This document shows, piece by piece, positions 8,232 through 16,966 of a stretch of DNA of 64,000 nt. The position numbers and the translations under genes were made by a program. Numbering within the stretch: the first letter of the stretch is position 1; every line of letters starts with the position of its first letter. The stretch covers positions 1 through 64,000 of the forward strand of contig JAGAVX010000138.1 of NCBI GenBank assembly GCA_017941705.1. Direction: 5' to 3'. The stretch comes from Atopobiaceae bacterium. Lineage in GTDB: Bacteria > Actinomycetota > Coriobacteriia > Coriobacteriales > Atopobiaceae. A model generated the notes under the pieces. It was not told where the DNA came from. It searched no databases and saw nothing but the letters and a program-made list of their open reading frames with translations.

Positions 8232-9662
8232 CTATCCAAGGTCGAGCCGCATGAGACGCGCAATCGACATGATGTAGACCTTGAGCGCCATGCGCAGCAC
8301 CGCCTCCGATACGCCCTCGTCGGCCCCGTGCTCTGGGCCAACCCACGACGGCTGATTCCCATCATCGATATTGGGCCCAAAGGCGCATGCCTTGGCAAAG
8401 TTACGCGCGTAGGTCCCTCCGCCAATCACCATCGGCTCGGACATGTCGCCCGAGTACTCGCGGTAGGTCTCGAGCAGCGCCTTGATCTCGGGGGTATCGG
8501 GGCTCGTGTAGAACGGCACCTTCACATGGTCGCGTACGAAGGAGCAGCCATACTCGTTGGCAACACGCTCGAGCGCCGTGTCGATGTCGGTGTGCTCGAT
8601 CGAAGACGGATAGCGCGAGTCGATGGTCTGCACGAAGTGCGCCCCGACGGTACGCAGTGTGCCACCGATGCAGGTAAGCGGGCCAAACACGTCGTCAGCG
8701 CTGGCGATGCCAAGCGCAGTACCGTCGGTGTCGACGGCGCAAACCCGATGCACCAGCTTGAGGAAGCGTCGCTCGGTGGCAGAGCAGCAGTCCTGTGCAA
8801 GAAGGTAGTCGGCAAGGACGCCAATGGCATTGAGGGTTCCCTCGGGAAGCGACGCATGTCCTCCCCTACCATGGGCAGTAATCGTAACAAGCCCATCCTC
8901 GCCTGCACTGACCTCGATGTTCTTAGCCTGGGAGAGGCTCGCGGCATCACAGCGCAGCGTTGCCGTCGCACGACCCGGCACGGCATTGGGCACCGTGCCG
9001 CCGTCAAGCGAGACTATTGCGCCCCCGTCCTCACCAATGATGTCCTGCGACACGATGCTCGCATGGTAGACACCCTTCTCGCCGCAGATGAGGGGAAAGT
9101 TGCCATCGGGCGTGAAGGCGAACGCGGGCATGGGGTAGTTGTCGAGGTACCACAGCAGATCTGCCATGGTGGTCTCCTCGTCGTTGCCAATGATGCACCT
9201 GAGCGTGTAGGGCAGCCTCTCGCCCGTGCGCTCGACCTCACGTGCAAAGAAATGGGCAGCGTACAGCGAAAGCACCAGCGGGCCCTTGTCATCGATGACA
9301 CCGCGACCCAACAGGTATCCTTCGCGACGCGTGACGTCAAAGGGGTCGACCGTCCAACCAAGGCCCTCAGGCACCACATCGGAATGCGCGATGGTCGCAA
9401 TCTGCGTCGTGGACTGCCCGGGCAAGTCGGCGTAGCCGATGTAGCCTTTGCAATCATGCCCCTCGAGTCCCAAGCGTTCCGCGATGCGGAGAGCGGCGAC
9501 GAGCGCCTCGTGGTTGGCAGGTCCCCACGGCATGCCGGGGGCAGCAGCCTCCAGATCCTCCACCGAGCGTATGTGCACCAGGGTGCGCACGTCCTCGATT
9601 ATGTCCTCCCACACCTCGTCAACGAAGGCGTCAACCCGTACCTTGAGCTCCTCGTCAGACAT
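8232..9662 (-). CDS. M20 family metallopeptidase, PepV/Sapep-type dipeptidase (paralogue 2)
   Basis: The 476-residue protein matches the paralogue at 303-1715 along its length and has the same ligand positions: H93 and D95 in IAHSDVVPEG, D124 in GVIDDKGP, E162-E163 in GNDEET, D in FTPDGNFP and a late H in GPEHGADEG. The start is the ATG of MSDEELKV, with GGGGG six bases upstream; the open frame extends 56 codons further but without a ribosome site. It lies 133 bp upstream of the exporter operon on the same strand, so co-transcription is possible. A role in degrading short peptides, perhaps including cleaved leader fragments, is speculation. Confidence 0.9.
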   Translation of the reverse strand: MSDEELKVRVDAFVDEVWEDIIEDVRTLVHIRSVEDLEAAAPGMPWGPANHEALVAALRIAERLGLEGHDCKGYIGYADLPGQSTTQIATIAHSDVVPEGLGWTVDPFDVTRREGYLLGRGVIDDKGPLVLSLYAAHFFAREVERTGERLPYTLRCIIGNDEETTMADLLWYLDNYPMPAFAFTPDGNFPLICGEKGVYHASIVSQDIIGEDGGAIVSLDGGTVPNAVPGRATATLRCDAASLSQAKNIEVSAGEDGLVTITAHGRGGHASLPEGTLNAIGVLADYLLAQDCCSATERRFLKLVHRVCAVDTDGTALGIASADDVFGPLTCIGGTLRTVGAHFVQTIDSRYPSSIEHTDIDTALERVANEYGCSFVRDHVKVPFYTSPDTPEIKALLETYREYSGDMSEPMVIGGGTYARNFAKACAFGPNIDDGNQPSWVGPEHGADEGVSEAVLRMALKVYIMSIARLMRLDLG

Positions 9663-9841
9663 GGAAACCCCCATGAGCGTTCGTCGTTCGCATAATGTGA
9701 CCATTGTACTCTCAGTATGTGACTGTCGGGCAACCGGTCTTGCGATCCTCTCCATGGAATGCGATGTGGACAGACAGTTGCCGCAAGTCAGGGCACATCT
9801 ATCAGCTGCCGACCACAAGGCGCCATCCACGACCGCATATG

Positions 9842-9871
9842 CAAAAAGGGACCGCCTAGGCGATCCCTTCT
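9842..9871 (-). terminator. Rho-independent terminator of the cold-shock gene
   Basis: Read on the minus strand, AAGGGATCGCC pairs with GGCGGTCCCTT across a two-base loop, with one wobble or mismatch, followed directly by TTTTT. It lies 25 bp past the stop of the cold-shock gene. Confidence 0.85.
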
Positions 9872-9894
9872 TAAGCTCTCTTGAATGAGGCTAC

Positions 9895-10098
9895 TTAGAT
9901 CTTGCGGACAGCGGAAGCCTGGAGCTTGCCGTTCTGGCCCGTGGTGATCTCGAACTCGACGGCCTGGCCCTCGTCGAGGGTCTTGAAGCCATCCATCTGG
10001 ATCTCGCTGTAGTGGACGAACAGATCGTCGCCATCCTCGCGAGAGATGAAGCCGTAGCCCTTGTCGGGGTTAAACCACTTAACAGTACCCTGTGCCAT
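9895..10098 (-). CDS. csp: Cold-shock domain protein (CspA family)
   Basis: This 67-residue protein is a single OB-fold cold-shock domain. It shows RNP1 KGYGFISRE and RNP2 DLFVHYSEI, starts [14 protein letters not shown] and ends near ASAVRKI. It should bind single-stranded RNA in the cytoplasm and melt secondary structure. The ATG has GAAAGG six bases upstream. The 207 bp upstream contains a possible -10 box (TAGAAT on the minus strand, complement of 10177-10182) and a leader of roughly 70 nt, as is common for csp genes. A strong terminator follows, so it is monocistronic. Confidence 0.95.
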   Translation of the reverse strand: MAQGTVKWFNPDKGYGFISREDGDDLFVHYSEIQMDGFKTLDEGQAVEFEITTGQNGKLQASAVRKI

Positions 10099-10305
10099 GA
10101 CGTGCCTTTCTTTCTTGCCTGTTGAGGCATAGTGCTGCGCTTGCGCGCGATACATGCGGCTTTTGCCACGAGGGGTATTCTACCCCATCCAATCCGTACA
10201 CAACCTGTCAATCTGTAAGCGGCACGTATGCGCCACTCCGCAAGCCCTCACTCCCCCTTTTATACACATTCCCATATTTGTCAATAGATTGACGGCCAGC
10301 GCCGG

Positions 10306-12063
10306 CTAATCCATGACGATGGGGATGCGGTTGAGGCGGTCGGCGGCTCCAGCAGGAAGGTAGACCGCAGTCATCGAGGCCTTGCTGGCGGGGAAGCGTC
10401 CCACGCCCTCGTCGTCGATCAGGACCTCGCGATGATTGCCCAGCACGCAGCGCCACGTCTCGCCCGCATGCTGACTGCCCACATACATCTCCTTGGCTGG
10501 CCAGCCGTCTGGCAGGCCGGGATCGCTCGGCTCGGGTTCGGCCACGGGCTCCGGATCGGTGTCTCCGTCACCTTCGGCCACGCCTGCCTGCTCGGATGTG
10601 GAGTCCTGCTCAACGGCGATCGCATCGGTGGAAGCGTCACCGTTATCTTGTGTCACATCCTGCGACTCGCCGTCCCCGGCGTCAGCGGACGCACCCCCTT
10701 CTCCCTGCTCGTCCTGCGGCTGTTCCGGCTGATCGACGGGCTCGGGAGGCTGCTCCTCGGGAAACGCGCGGTTGCACAGCACCACGGCAAGGCCGGACTC
10801 GTCCATGTCGGCATCGCCCTCGCGCGTCCAGCCCGCGAGGTCGGACTCGTCGAGGTAGTCATGCTGCGCTCCATAGGAGTAGCGCTTGCGAATCTCCATG
10901 AGAAGCGGCAGCTCGGCAACTGCCGGAATCGCATCATTGGGAAGCCCGTACAGATCGGCAAAGAACACGCAGGGGTATCCCGCCTCGCGCAGGAGGATGA
11001 TGGAGTACGCCACCGGCTTGAACCAGTGCTCGACCGTCGAGGCCAGCGACTGGTTGGGCTGCGTGTCATGGTTGTCGACGAAGGTGACCGCATGCACCGG
11101 GTCGACGGATACATACGCCTCGTCGAGGATGTGCGAGAAGTCGATATGCTCGCGGTCGACGGACGCTCGATAGAACGCGAAGTGCAGCGGCACGTCAAAC
11201 AGGTTCATTACCGGCTGGTCGCCCGCGTAGTTACACAGCTCGCCCGACGTGAAGGCCCAGTACTCGCCCACCACAAACAGCTCATGGTCGACCTTGGCAC
11301 GCACGTCCTTCAGCCAGCGCCGGTAGAAGTCCCTGCTCATGTGCTTGATGGCGTCGAGGCGCAGACCGTCCAAGCCCACCTCGTCGACAAACCAGACACC
11401 CCACTTGACAAGCTGCTCATATACGTCGGGATTATTGAAGTCGACATCCGCACCCATGAGATAGTCGAAGTTACCCATCTCCTGGCTCACGTCAGAGTCC
11501 CAGCCCTTGCCGTCAAACAGCCATATGCCGTTGCTGCCGGTGGCCTGGTTGTAGTCAGTGCCCTTGAAGCAGTGCCAGTCCCACGTGAAGTCGTCGTACT
11601 CGCCATTGCGGCCCGGGAAGGTGAAGGCGGTCCAAGCCTCGATGGTCTCGAGGTCGCCCAAGTCGTACAGGCGGTTATCCGCGGCAACGGGCCTTGCCTT
11701 GACCTGTTCGGTCGCATCCGCACCCAGCCTGTGATTGAGCACGACGTCACCCAGGACGTCGATGCCCGCCTCATGCATGGCAACGACCGCCGAATTGAGC
11801 TCGCGGCGGGTGCCATACTTGGTGGGCACACTGCCCCTCTGGTCGAACTCGCCAAGGTCCCACAGGTCGTAGACACCGTAGCCGACGTCGTTCTGCCCTT
11901 GCGTCCCCTTGTATGCAGGCGGCAGCCATACGGACGTGATGCCTTTCTCAACAAAGCCCGACGCCATCTGGCCCAAGCGCCGCCAGTGCTGCCCGTCGGA
12001 AGGGAGATTCCAAGAGAATCCCTGGAGCATGGTTCCATTGAGCTGCATTTCCTTTTTGCTCAT
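10306..12063 (-). CDS. Cytoplasmic alpha-amylase (GH13) with an acidic low-complexity insert
   Basis: The 585-residue protein has no signal peptide, so it is expected to hydrolyse maltodextrin or glycogen inside the cell. The GH13 motifs are intact: DVVLNH at 106-111, nucleophile D237 in GLRLDAIKH, acid E267 in VVGEYWAF and D333 in FVDNHDT. The (beta/alpha)8 barrel runs to about residue 400. The C-terminal beta domain starts near 410 (GWTREGD...LAVVLCNRAF) and resumes near 520 (DGWPAKEMYVG). Between them lies an insert of about 85 residues rich in Glu, Asp, Gln, Pro, Ser and Ala. Without the insert the length of about 500 fits bacterial intracellular amylases such as E. coli AmyA. The start has AAGGA five bases upstream. 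Confidence 0.92.
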   Translation of the reverse strand: MSKKEMQLNGTMLQGFSWNLPSDGQHWRRLGQMASGFVEKGITSVWLPPAYKGTQGQNDVGYGVYDLWDLGEFDQRGSVPTKYGTRRELNSAVVAMHEAGIDVLGDVVLNHRLGADATEQVKARPVAADNRLYDLGDLETIEAWTAFTFPGRNGEYDDFTWDWHCFKGTDYNQATGSNGIWLFDGKGWDSDVSQEMGNFDYLMGADVDFNNPDVYEQLVKWGVWFVDEVGLDGLRLDAIKHMSRDFYRRWLKDVRAKVDHELFVVGEYWAFTSGELCNYAGDQPVMNLFDVPLHFAFYRASVDREHIDFSHILDEAYVSVDPVHAVTFVDNHDTQPNQSLASTVEHWFKPVAYSIILLREAGYPCVFFADLYGLPNDAIPAVAELPLLMEIRKRYSYGAQHDYLDESDLAGWTREGDADMDESGLAVVLCNRAFPEEQPPEPVDQPEQPQDEQGEGGASADAGDGESQDVTQDNGDASTDAIAVEQDSTSEQAGVAEGDGDTDPEPVAEPEPSDPGLPDGWPAKEMYVGSQHAGETWRCVLGNHREVLIDDEGVGRFPASKASMTAVYLPAGAADRLNRIPIVMD

Positions 12064-12139
12064 ATATATCCTTCGCTGCCATCTCCCTGTCTTGCCATAG
12101 GGTGATGGCCATCGGTTCTAAGACCGTCGGATGCGCACG

Positions 12140-12949
12140 CTACGCATACGACCCAATCAGCATACCCCTCACGACGTCAAGTGATGCATCACTGATGCCA
12201 CATGCCGCAAGATAAGCACGAGTCGACCCATATCCCTCCCCCACGCGATCGAGCATGAACTCGATGGCCTGCTTGCGGGATGGAATGGGGTTCCACGAGG
12301 CAGGCGTCACCCGCGGGTCCTCGCCATCAAACACCACGCGATCGACCTCCTCGACGGAGGCAAACGAGTACAGGTAGTCCGCGACGATCTGCCGGTAGGG
12401 CACCTCGGCGAGCCCGAGGAGCAGCATGGCCGTCATACCGGTCCGGTCCATGCCCGCCGCGCAATGAAACAGCACCGTGCCTCCTTTGGGCGTGGCGGCA
12501 AAGAACTCGAACGCCCGCCGTATCATCTCGTGGTTCGAGAGCATGGTCACGTATCCGTCGATGAGGTAGTTGCCGTCCGGTATCTCTGTGCCAGAGAGCT
12601 TTGGATCTGACAGGTCGTAGTCAAAGAGGGGCACGTTGAGCCAGGCGATTTTGGGCCTCCGCGAAAAGCGGCAGCTCTCTGCCGGGTCTTCAAAGGGGCT
12701 GCGCAGGTCGAGCACGCGGCAGACGCCGTAGGCTTCCAGGCGTTCGAGGTCACGCCTCGTGAGGCTTGACGTCGACCCCGCGCGCACGAACCGCCGGTAG
12801 GCCGTCGGACCCCACGGCGTGTCATAGCCGCCAAGGTCGCGGTAGTTGTCACCGGAGCTCACGTCGAGGTGGCGCCCCTCGATGATCGGGCCGGAAGAAG
12901 AGCCATCCCCGCCGGAAAACCACCGCATGATGTCGTTGACAATGCCCAT
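12140..12949 (-). CDS. Tyrosine/serine protein phosphatase family protein (paralogue 1)
   Basis: The 269-residue protein carries the cysteine phosphatase loop HCAAGMDRTG, with C163 and R169, and an N-terminal NYRDLGGY segment typical of the bacterial Y_phosphatase3 (PF13350) group. A general-acid segment may lie in LFDYDLSDP. Substrates in this family include phosphotyrosine proteins and phosphoinositides, and specificity cannot be read here. The ATG at 12949 has GAGGAG eight bases upstream. It is downstream of the GH32 gene and upstream of the amylase gene on the same strand, with gaps of about 75 bp each. A second copy is at 56268-57059. Confidence 0.85.
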   Translation of the reverse strand: MGIVNDIMRWFSGGDGSSSGPIIEGRHLDVSSGDNYRDLGGYDTPWGPTAYRRFVRAGSTSSLTRRDLERLEAYGVCRVLDLRSPFEDPAESCRFSRRPKIAWLNVPLFDYDLSDPKLSGTEIPDGNYLIDGYVTMLSNHEMIRRAFEFFAATPKGGTVLFHCAAGMDRTGMTAMLLLGLAEVPYRQIVADYLYSFASVEEVDRVVFDGEDPRVTPASWNPIPSRKQAIEFMLDRVGEGYGSTRAYLAACGISDASLDVVRGMLIGSYA

Positions 12950-13023
12950 GTCAGCATCTCCTCGACGTGCCCGAAACGCATGGCGACCCAAGCACGTCTC
13001 TCGCGAGAAACGCTCCGACTGCA

Positions 13024-14475
13024 CTACTCCGTGGCGTCAATGTCCCACAGGCTGATCTGGGCGCCAGGAGCCTCCACGGCAACGTTGTACTCGTTGGGAT
13101 AGTAGCGCGACGAGAAAGCGAGCTCGCCATCGTTGACGAAGACCTCGATGGACGAGACGTCGCCCACCACGCGGACGTTACGCAGCTCGTCAAGGTACTC
13201 GAAGCGCGAGCGACGTCCCGCGCCGACCGACTCCATGTCCTCGCTGGCAAAGCGAAGCTCGAACTTGCGGTCGCTCCACAGGATCTGCAGCTGGTCTGCC
13301 AAGGAGATCGAGAGCTCCTCGTCAGAGCGCACCTGCTCGACGAGCAGGTCGAACGCACGCGTGTCAGAGGCCTCGATCGCGTCGGTGGCCTTGCGCCCGT
13401 TGGTGCGGAACGACTCGAGCTCGCGAATGGGCCACTGCAGCACGCGTCCGTTGCGCGCCGTCACCTCTCGCGGGACGGTAAAGCAATGCTGCCAGCCGTC
13501 ACGTACGGTAAGGTTCGTGTAGGTCTTCTCGTCGGGCATGCCCATCCAGCCGATGAGGATGCGACGGCCGTCGTCGGCCATGAACGACTGCGGGGCGTAG
13601 AAGTCGAATCCCGCGTCCCACAGGGCAAAGGGCAACAACGCGCACGTGCCGGTGACGTCGCCCAGCAGCACGAAATAGCCCGACTGGTAGACGTTGCGAC
13701 GGTCCCAGTCACCTCCATGCAGCCCCTGCGGGGAGACCGAGAGCACCTTGACGGCGTCGCGCGGGGCGAAGTCGCCGGTGTCAGTGAGCTCGAAGTAGTC
13801 GGGGCACTCCCACATGTAGCCAAAACGCGTGTTGGACGTGATGCGGTTGCAGAGCTCCCAGTGAACGAGGTCGGGAGACGAGAAGACCAGCACCTCGCCC
13901 GTATCGTCCTTCTTGCGTGCTCCCTGGACCATGTAGTAGGTGTCCCCGTCACGCCAGACCTTGGGATCGCGGACATGCTCGGTGTCGTCGCCGGGGTAGT
14001 CGGCGTTTGCCATCACGAGCTTCTTGGGACCAAAGTTGACGCCGTCAGTCGAGGTGACGTAGACCGTGTTGGCCTCACGACCCGTGTTGACGTAGTCGTA
14101 GTTCGTGTCGTCCTCACGCTTGACGTTGCCGGTGTAGAAGACATGCATCACGCCGTCCTCCACATAGGCGCTCCCCGAGTACACTCCACCCACATCAACG
14201 GGTTGGTCGGGATAGAGGGCCGTGCCCTCGTAGGTCCAACGCACCATGTCATGGCTCGTGCAGTGACCCCACATCTTGACACCACCCTCGGCGGAGAAGG
14301 GCGAGTACTGGAAGAAGGCGTGGTAGGTGTCACCGAGCTGGCAGAGGCCGTTGGGATCGTTGAGCCAGCCGGTGGGGGGAACGAGATGGAAGGTCTGGGC
14401 AAATCGCCCGGGATTGGCATTCTGCTCGACGACCTTGCGCAGAGTGTTCAGGTCGCTGGCGAGGGGATTGCTCAT
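13024..14475 (-). CDS. Glycoside hydrolase family 32 (sucrose/sucrose-6-phosphate hydrolase or fructosidase)
   Basis: The 483-residue protein shows the three GH32 catalytic motifs: nucleophile D40 in GWLNDPNG, transition-state stabiliser D170 in EHVRDPK and acid/base E223 in MWECPDYF. There is no signal peptide, so it acts inside the cell on imported sucrose, sucrose-6-phosphate or fructo-oligosaccharides. No PTS or sugar permease gene is adjacent, so which substrate is used is open. The ATG follows AAGGAG with good spacing. It lies upstream of the phosphatase and amylase genes and may be co-transcribed with them. Confidence 0.9.
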   Translation of the reverse strand: MSNPLASDLNTLRKVVEQNANPGRFAQTFHLVPPTGWLNDPNGLCQLGDTYHAFFQYSPFSAEGGVKMWGHCTSHDMVRWTYEGTALYPDQPVDVGGVYSGSAYVEDGVMHVFYTGNVKREDDTNYDYVNTGREANTVYVTSTDGVNFGPKKLVMANADYPGDDTEHVRDPKVWRDGDTYYMVQGARKKDDTGEVLVFSSPDLVHWELCNRITSNTRFGYMWECPDYFELTDTGDFAPRDAVKVLSVSPQGLHGGDWDRRNVYQSGYFVLLGDVTGTCALLPFALWDAGFDFYAPQSFMADDGRRILIGWMGMPDEKTYTNLTVRDGWQHCFTVPREVTARNGRVLQWPIRELESFRTNGRKATDAIEASDTRAFDLLVEQVRSDEELSISLADQLQILWSDRKFELRFASEDMESVGAGRRSRFEYLDELRNVRVVGDVSSIEVFVNDGELAFSSRYYPNEYNVAVEAPGAQISLWDIDATE

Positions 14476-14589
14476 GGTTGCTCCTTGCAGTCATGTGGGG
14501 CGCGTCACGTCCCCTCATTCTACCAAGCGGCAGCAGCTCCCCCATACGGTTGCGCCTAATGTCCGCTATAACTACAAGGGTCGACGCAC

Positions 14590-15024
14590 TCAGTGACCGG
14601 CCTCGATCGCCGAGGAGGTCGCAACACACGCAAGGCGCCCAAAGCGCACTCCCTTGGTGCCCAAAAGCAGGTCGGAGAGCATGCGGATGCTTCCGCTCCT
14701 CCCACGGACCGCCAGCACCTCGAGGCAGCTGTGATGGTCGAGGTGCACGTGCATAGTCGACACGATCTCGTCCATATGGTCGTGTTGTATCTCGTCGAGC
14801 GCACCAGACAGACCGACCGTATGATGGTCGTACACCATCGTGATGGAGCCGACTACGTCAGTATCCGGATCGGTCGTGTCATCTCCTGCCATCTGCTCGC
14901 GCATGAGGTCGCGCACCGCCTCGGAGCGATTGACGTGCGTGCCGCGGCGCGCCGTGTGCTCGTCGAACTCCCGCAGCAGTCCCTCGGGCACCGCCACGGT
15001 AAAACGGACCAGATCGCTTGCCAT
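14590..15024 (-). CDS. nikR: Nickel-responsive regulator NikR
   Basis: The 144-residue protein has an N-terminal ribbon-helix-helix domain (SDLVRFTVAVPEGLL, then RSEAVRDLMRE) and a C-terminal ACT-like metal domain. The four high-affinity nickel ligands of E. coli NikR (H76, H87, H89, C95) have counterparts with the same spacing at H81, H92, H94 and C100. It should repress nickel-uptake or nickel-enzyme genes when nickel is bound. No such gene is in the window. I chose MASDLVRF as the start, since this is where family members begin; an ATG four codons earlier is possible. It is divergent from the phosphofructokinase gene, with 164 bp between. Confidence 0.88.
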   Translation of the reverse strand: MASDLVRFTVAVPEGLLREFDEHTARRGTHVNRSEAVRDLMREQMAGDDTTDPDTDVVGSITMVYDHHTVGLSGALDEIQHDHMDEIVSTMHVHLDHHSCLEVLAVRGRSGSIRMLSDLLLGTKGVRFGRLACVATSSAIEAGH

Positions 15025-15188
15025 ACCCAACCCCATTCTCGACGAGGTGACGCGGCTGCACACACGCACCTTGCGCCAAAGACGTTCCCTACGGAAGAAT
15101 TTCATCCGATTGTGGACATATTACCAATTGGAAACAGCCGTTGTGGCAAATTGAGTATCACTGTGCGCTCTACAAGAGAGGGGTTCCT

Positions 15189-16319
15189 ATGCTCAAGATC
15201 GGTATGCTCACGAGCGGTGGCGACTGCCAGGCGCTCAACGCAGCCATGCGTGGCGTCGTCAAGGCGCTTTCACACAACGCCGAGGATGGCGTCGAGTTCT
15301 ATGGCTTTCTGAATGGCTATCAGGGCATGATCTACGGCAACTACCGCAAGCTCACCTCCGAAGACTTCTCGGGGATCCTCACGCGCGGCGGCACCATACT
15401 CGGCACCAGCCGCACCCCCTTCAAGCTGCTCGACGAACCGACGCCCGAGGGCATCAACAAGGTCGAGGCCATGAAGGAGAATTACCGCAAGCTCGGACTT
15501 GACTGCCTGGTCATGGGCGGTGGCAACGGCTCGACCAAGACCGCTCATCGCCTCTCGCAGGAGGGCCTCAACGTCGTCGCGCTGCCCAAGACCATCGACA
15601 ACGACACCTGGGGCACCGACATGACCTTTGGCTTCCACTCGGCCATCGAGATCGCCACCAAGTGCATCGATGACATCCACACCACGGCCAGCTCGCACGG
15701 TCGCGTCTTCGTCATCGAGATCATGGGCCACAAGGTTGGCTGGATCCCCCTGCATGCCGGCATCGCCGGTGGCGCCGACGTGATCCTGCTGCCCGAGATT
15801 CCCTACTCCATCGACAACGTCATCAAGGCCATCGAGAAGCGCGACAAGAACGGCAGCCGCTTCACCATCGTCGCCGTCGCCGAGGGCGCCATCTCCGTCG
15901 AGGAGGCCAGCCTCAAGCGCAAGGCCTACAAGCAGCGCATCGCCGAGCGCACCTCCCCCTCCATCGCCTACGACATCGCAGCCGAAATCATCAATCGCAC
16001 CGGTCGCGAGGTTCGCGTCGCGGTTCCCGGCCACACCCAGCGCGGCGGTCAGCCCTGCGCCTACGACCGCGTGTTTGCAACGCAGGTGGGCGTCGAGGCC
16101 GCACGCGGCATCCTCGACGGCGAGTTTGGCTTCATGGTCGCCGACAAGAACCGCGAGATCGTGCGCGTGCCGCTCGACATCGTCGCCGGACGCCTGAAGA
16201 CGGTTCCGCCAGACTGCCAGCTGGTCCAGGAAGCCAAGCTCATGGGCATCTCGTTTGGTGACGAGGGCGTCGAGGGCGCCATCAACCCCATCCTCAAGCC
16301 CCGCAAGTCCAAGAAGTAA
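15189..16319 (+). CDS. pfkA: 6-phosphofructokinase
   Basis: The 376-residue protein phosphorylates fructose 6-phosphate in glycolysis. N-terminal motif SGGDCQALNAAMRG and catalytic PKTIDND (D137) are present. The phosphoryl-donor site reads GGNGS at 111-115, where ATP-dependent enzymes have GGDGS, so Asp103 (E. coli numbering) is replaced by Asn113 while Gly104 is kept (G114). Lys134, in PKTIDND, sits where E. coli has Gly124. Lys there is usual in PPi-dependent and mixed group III enzymes. Donor preference, ATP or PPi, is therefore unsettled. The ATG at 15189 has GAGAGGGG upstream. A strong terminator follows, so the gene is monocistronic. Confidence 0.9.
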   Translation: MLKIGMLTSGGDCQALNAAMRGVVKALSHNAEDGVEFYGFLNGYQGMIYGNYRKLTSEDFSGILTRGGTILGTSRTPFKLLDEPTPEGINKVEAMKENYRKLGLDCLVMGGGNGSTKTAHRLSQEGLNVVALPKTIDNDTWGTDMTFGFHSAIEIATKCIDDIHTTASSHGRVFVIEIMGHKVGWIPLHAGIAGGADVILLPEIPYSIDNVIKAIEKRDKNGSRFTIVAVAEGAISVEEASLKRKAYKQRIAERTSPSIAYDIAAEIINRTGREVRVAVPGHTQRGGQPCAYDRVFATQVGVEAARGILDGEFGFMVADKNREIVRVPLDIVAGRLKTVPPDCQLVQEAKLMGISFGDEGVEGAINPILKPRKSKK

Positions 16320-16344
16320 CCCGAGCCTCGCAAAGAGACTGGAC

Positions 16345-16385
16345 AAAGGCGCGCCCCTGCCACCGTCGGCAGGGGCGCGCCCCTT
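16345..16385. terminator. Strong terminator after phosphofructokinase
   Basis: A GC-rich stem of about 14-16 bp with loop ACCGTC is followed by CCCTTT on the plus strand and mirrored by AAAGG on the left, so it could work in both directions. It lies between the convergent pfkA and tautomerase genes. Confidence 0.85.
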
Positions 16386-16432
16386 TGCTCGTCATGGCGA
16401 TCATCGCCGCACGACAGGCCCGATGTCACGCG

Positions 16433-16780
16433 TCAGAAGGTTCCGCCGTTCCAGCCCCACCGCGTGTTTGCCATGGGATGGAAGGTGATGTAGACGTTGC
16501 TTCCCGGAACGCCCGCTTCGCGCTCGAGAATGTCACAGACCTTGGCGGAGAACTCGGCACAGCCGGCGTCGGGCGTGTCGCCGATCATGCTGAACGAGAC
16601 ATAGGCACCCTGGTCGAGCTTGCGGCCACCCAGCCACAGGTCGTAACCATCGGCGATGCCAACCATCAGGAAGCTCTCCCCCTTCCCAAAGGTCGAGACC
16701 GCCTTGCCGAGGTCTGCCTTGATGGCGTCCTTCTGCTCGTCGGTCAGGACGGCGGTGATGCGTGCGTCAACAAAGGGCAT
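16433..16780 (-). CDS. MIF-like tautomerase superfamily protein
   Basis: The 115-residue protein matches macrophage migration inhibitory factor in length and layout. It has a catalytic Pro2 directly after the initiator Met (MPFVDARI), a central segment SFLMVGIADG and the C-terminal signature NVYITFHPMAN followed by WGWNGGTF. The last part corresponds to the W/N-rich end of mammalian MIF. Members tautomerise phenylpyruvate-like keto-enols, and the physiological substrate in bacteria is mostly unknown. The ATG at 16780 has GGAG six bases upstream. It stands alone, converging on pfkA and divergent from the esterase gene. Confidence 0.85.
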   Translation of the reverse strand: MPFVDARITAVLTDEQKDAIKADLGKAVSTFGKGESFLMVGIADGYDLWLGGRKLDQGAYVSFSMIGDTPDAGCAEFSAKVCDILEREAGVPGSNVYITFHPMANTRWGWNGGTF

Positions 16781-16966
16781 GGGATTCTCCAATCGTCGGT
16801 TTCGGATGTGACCATTGTAGAACGACACGTGCCCCGATTCGTCCTGTGTCCCCTGGGCAACACTGCCGACGCGTCGGATGACAGTCGCCGCTCGCGGACC
16901 CGCTTGGCAGCGCGGCAGAAGAAGGGCTAGAGTGTGACGCTGCACGCAATTTGATGGGAGGATCAG

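Noticed and set aside
10432-12105. 557-codon open frame opposite the amylase gene
   Set aside because: Shadow frame; the amylase on the other strand has all catalytic motifs and a ribosome site.
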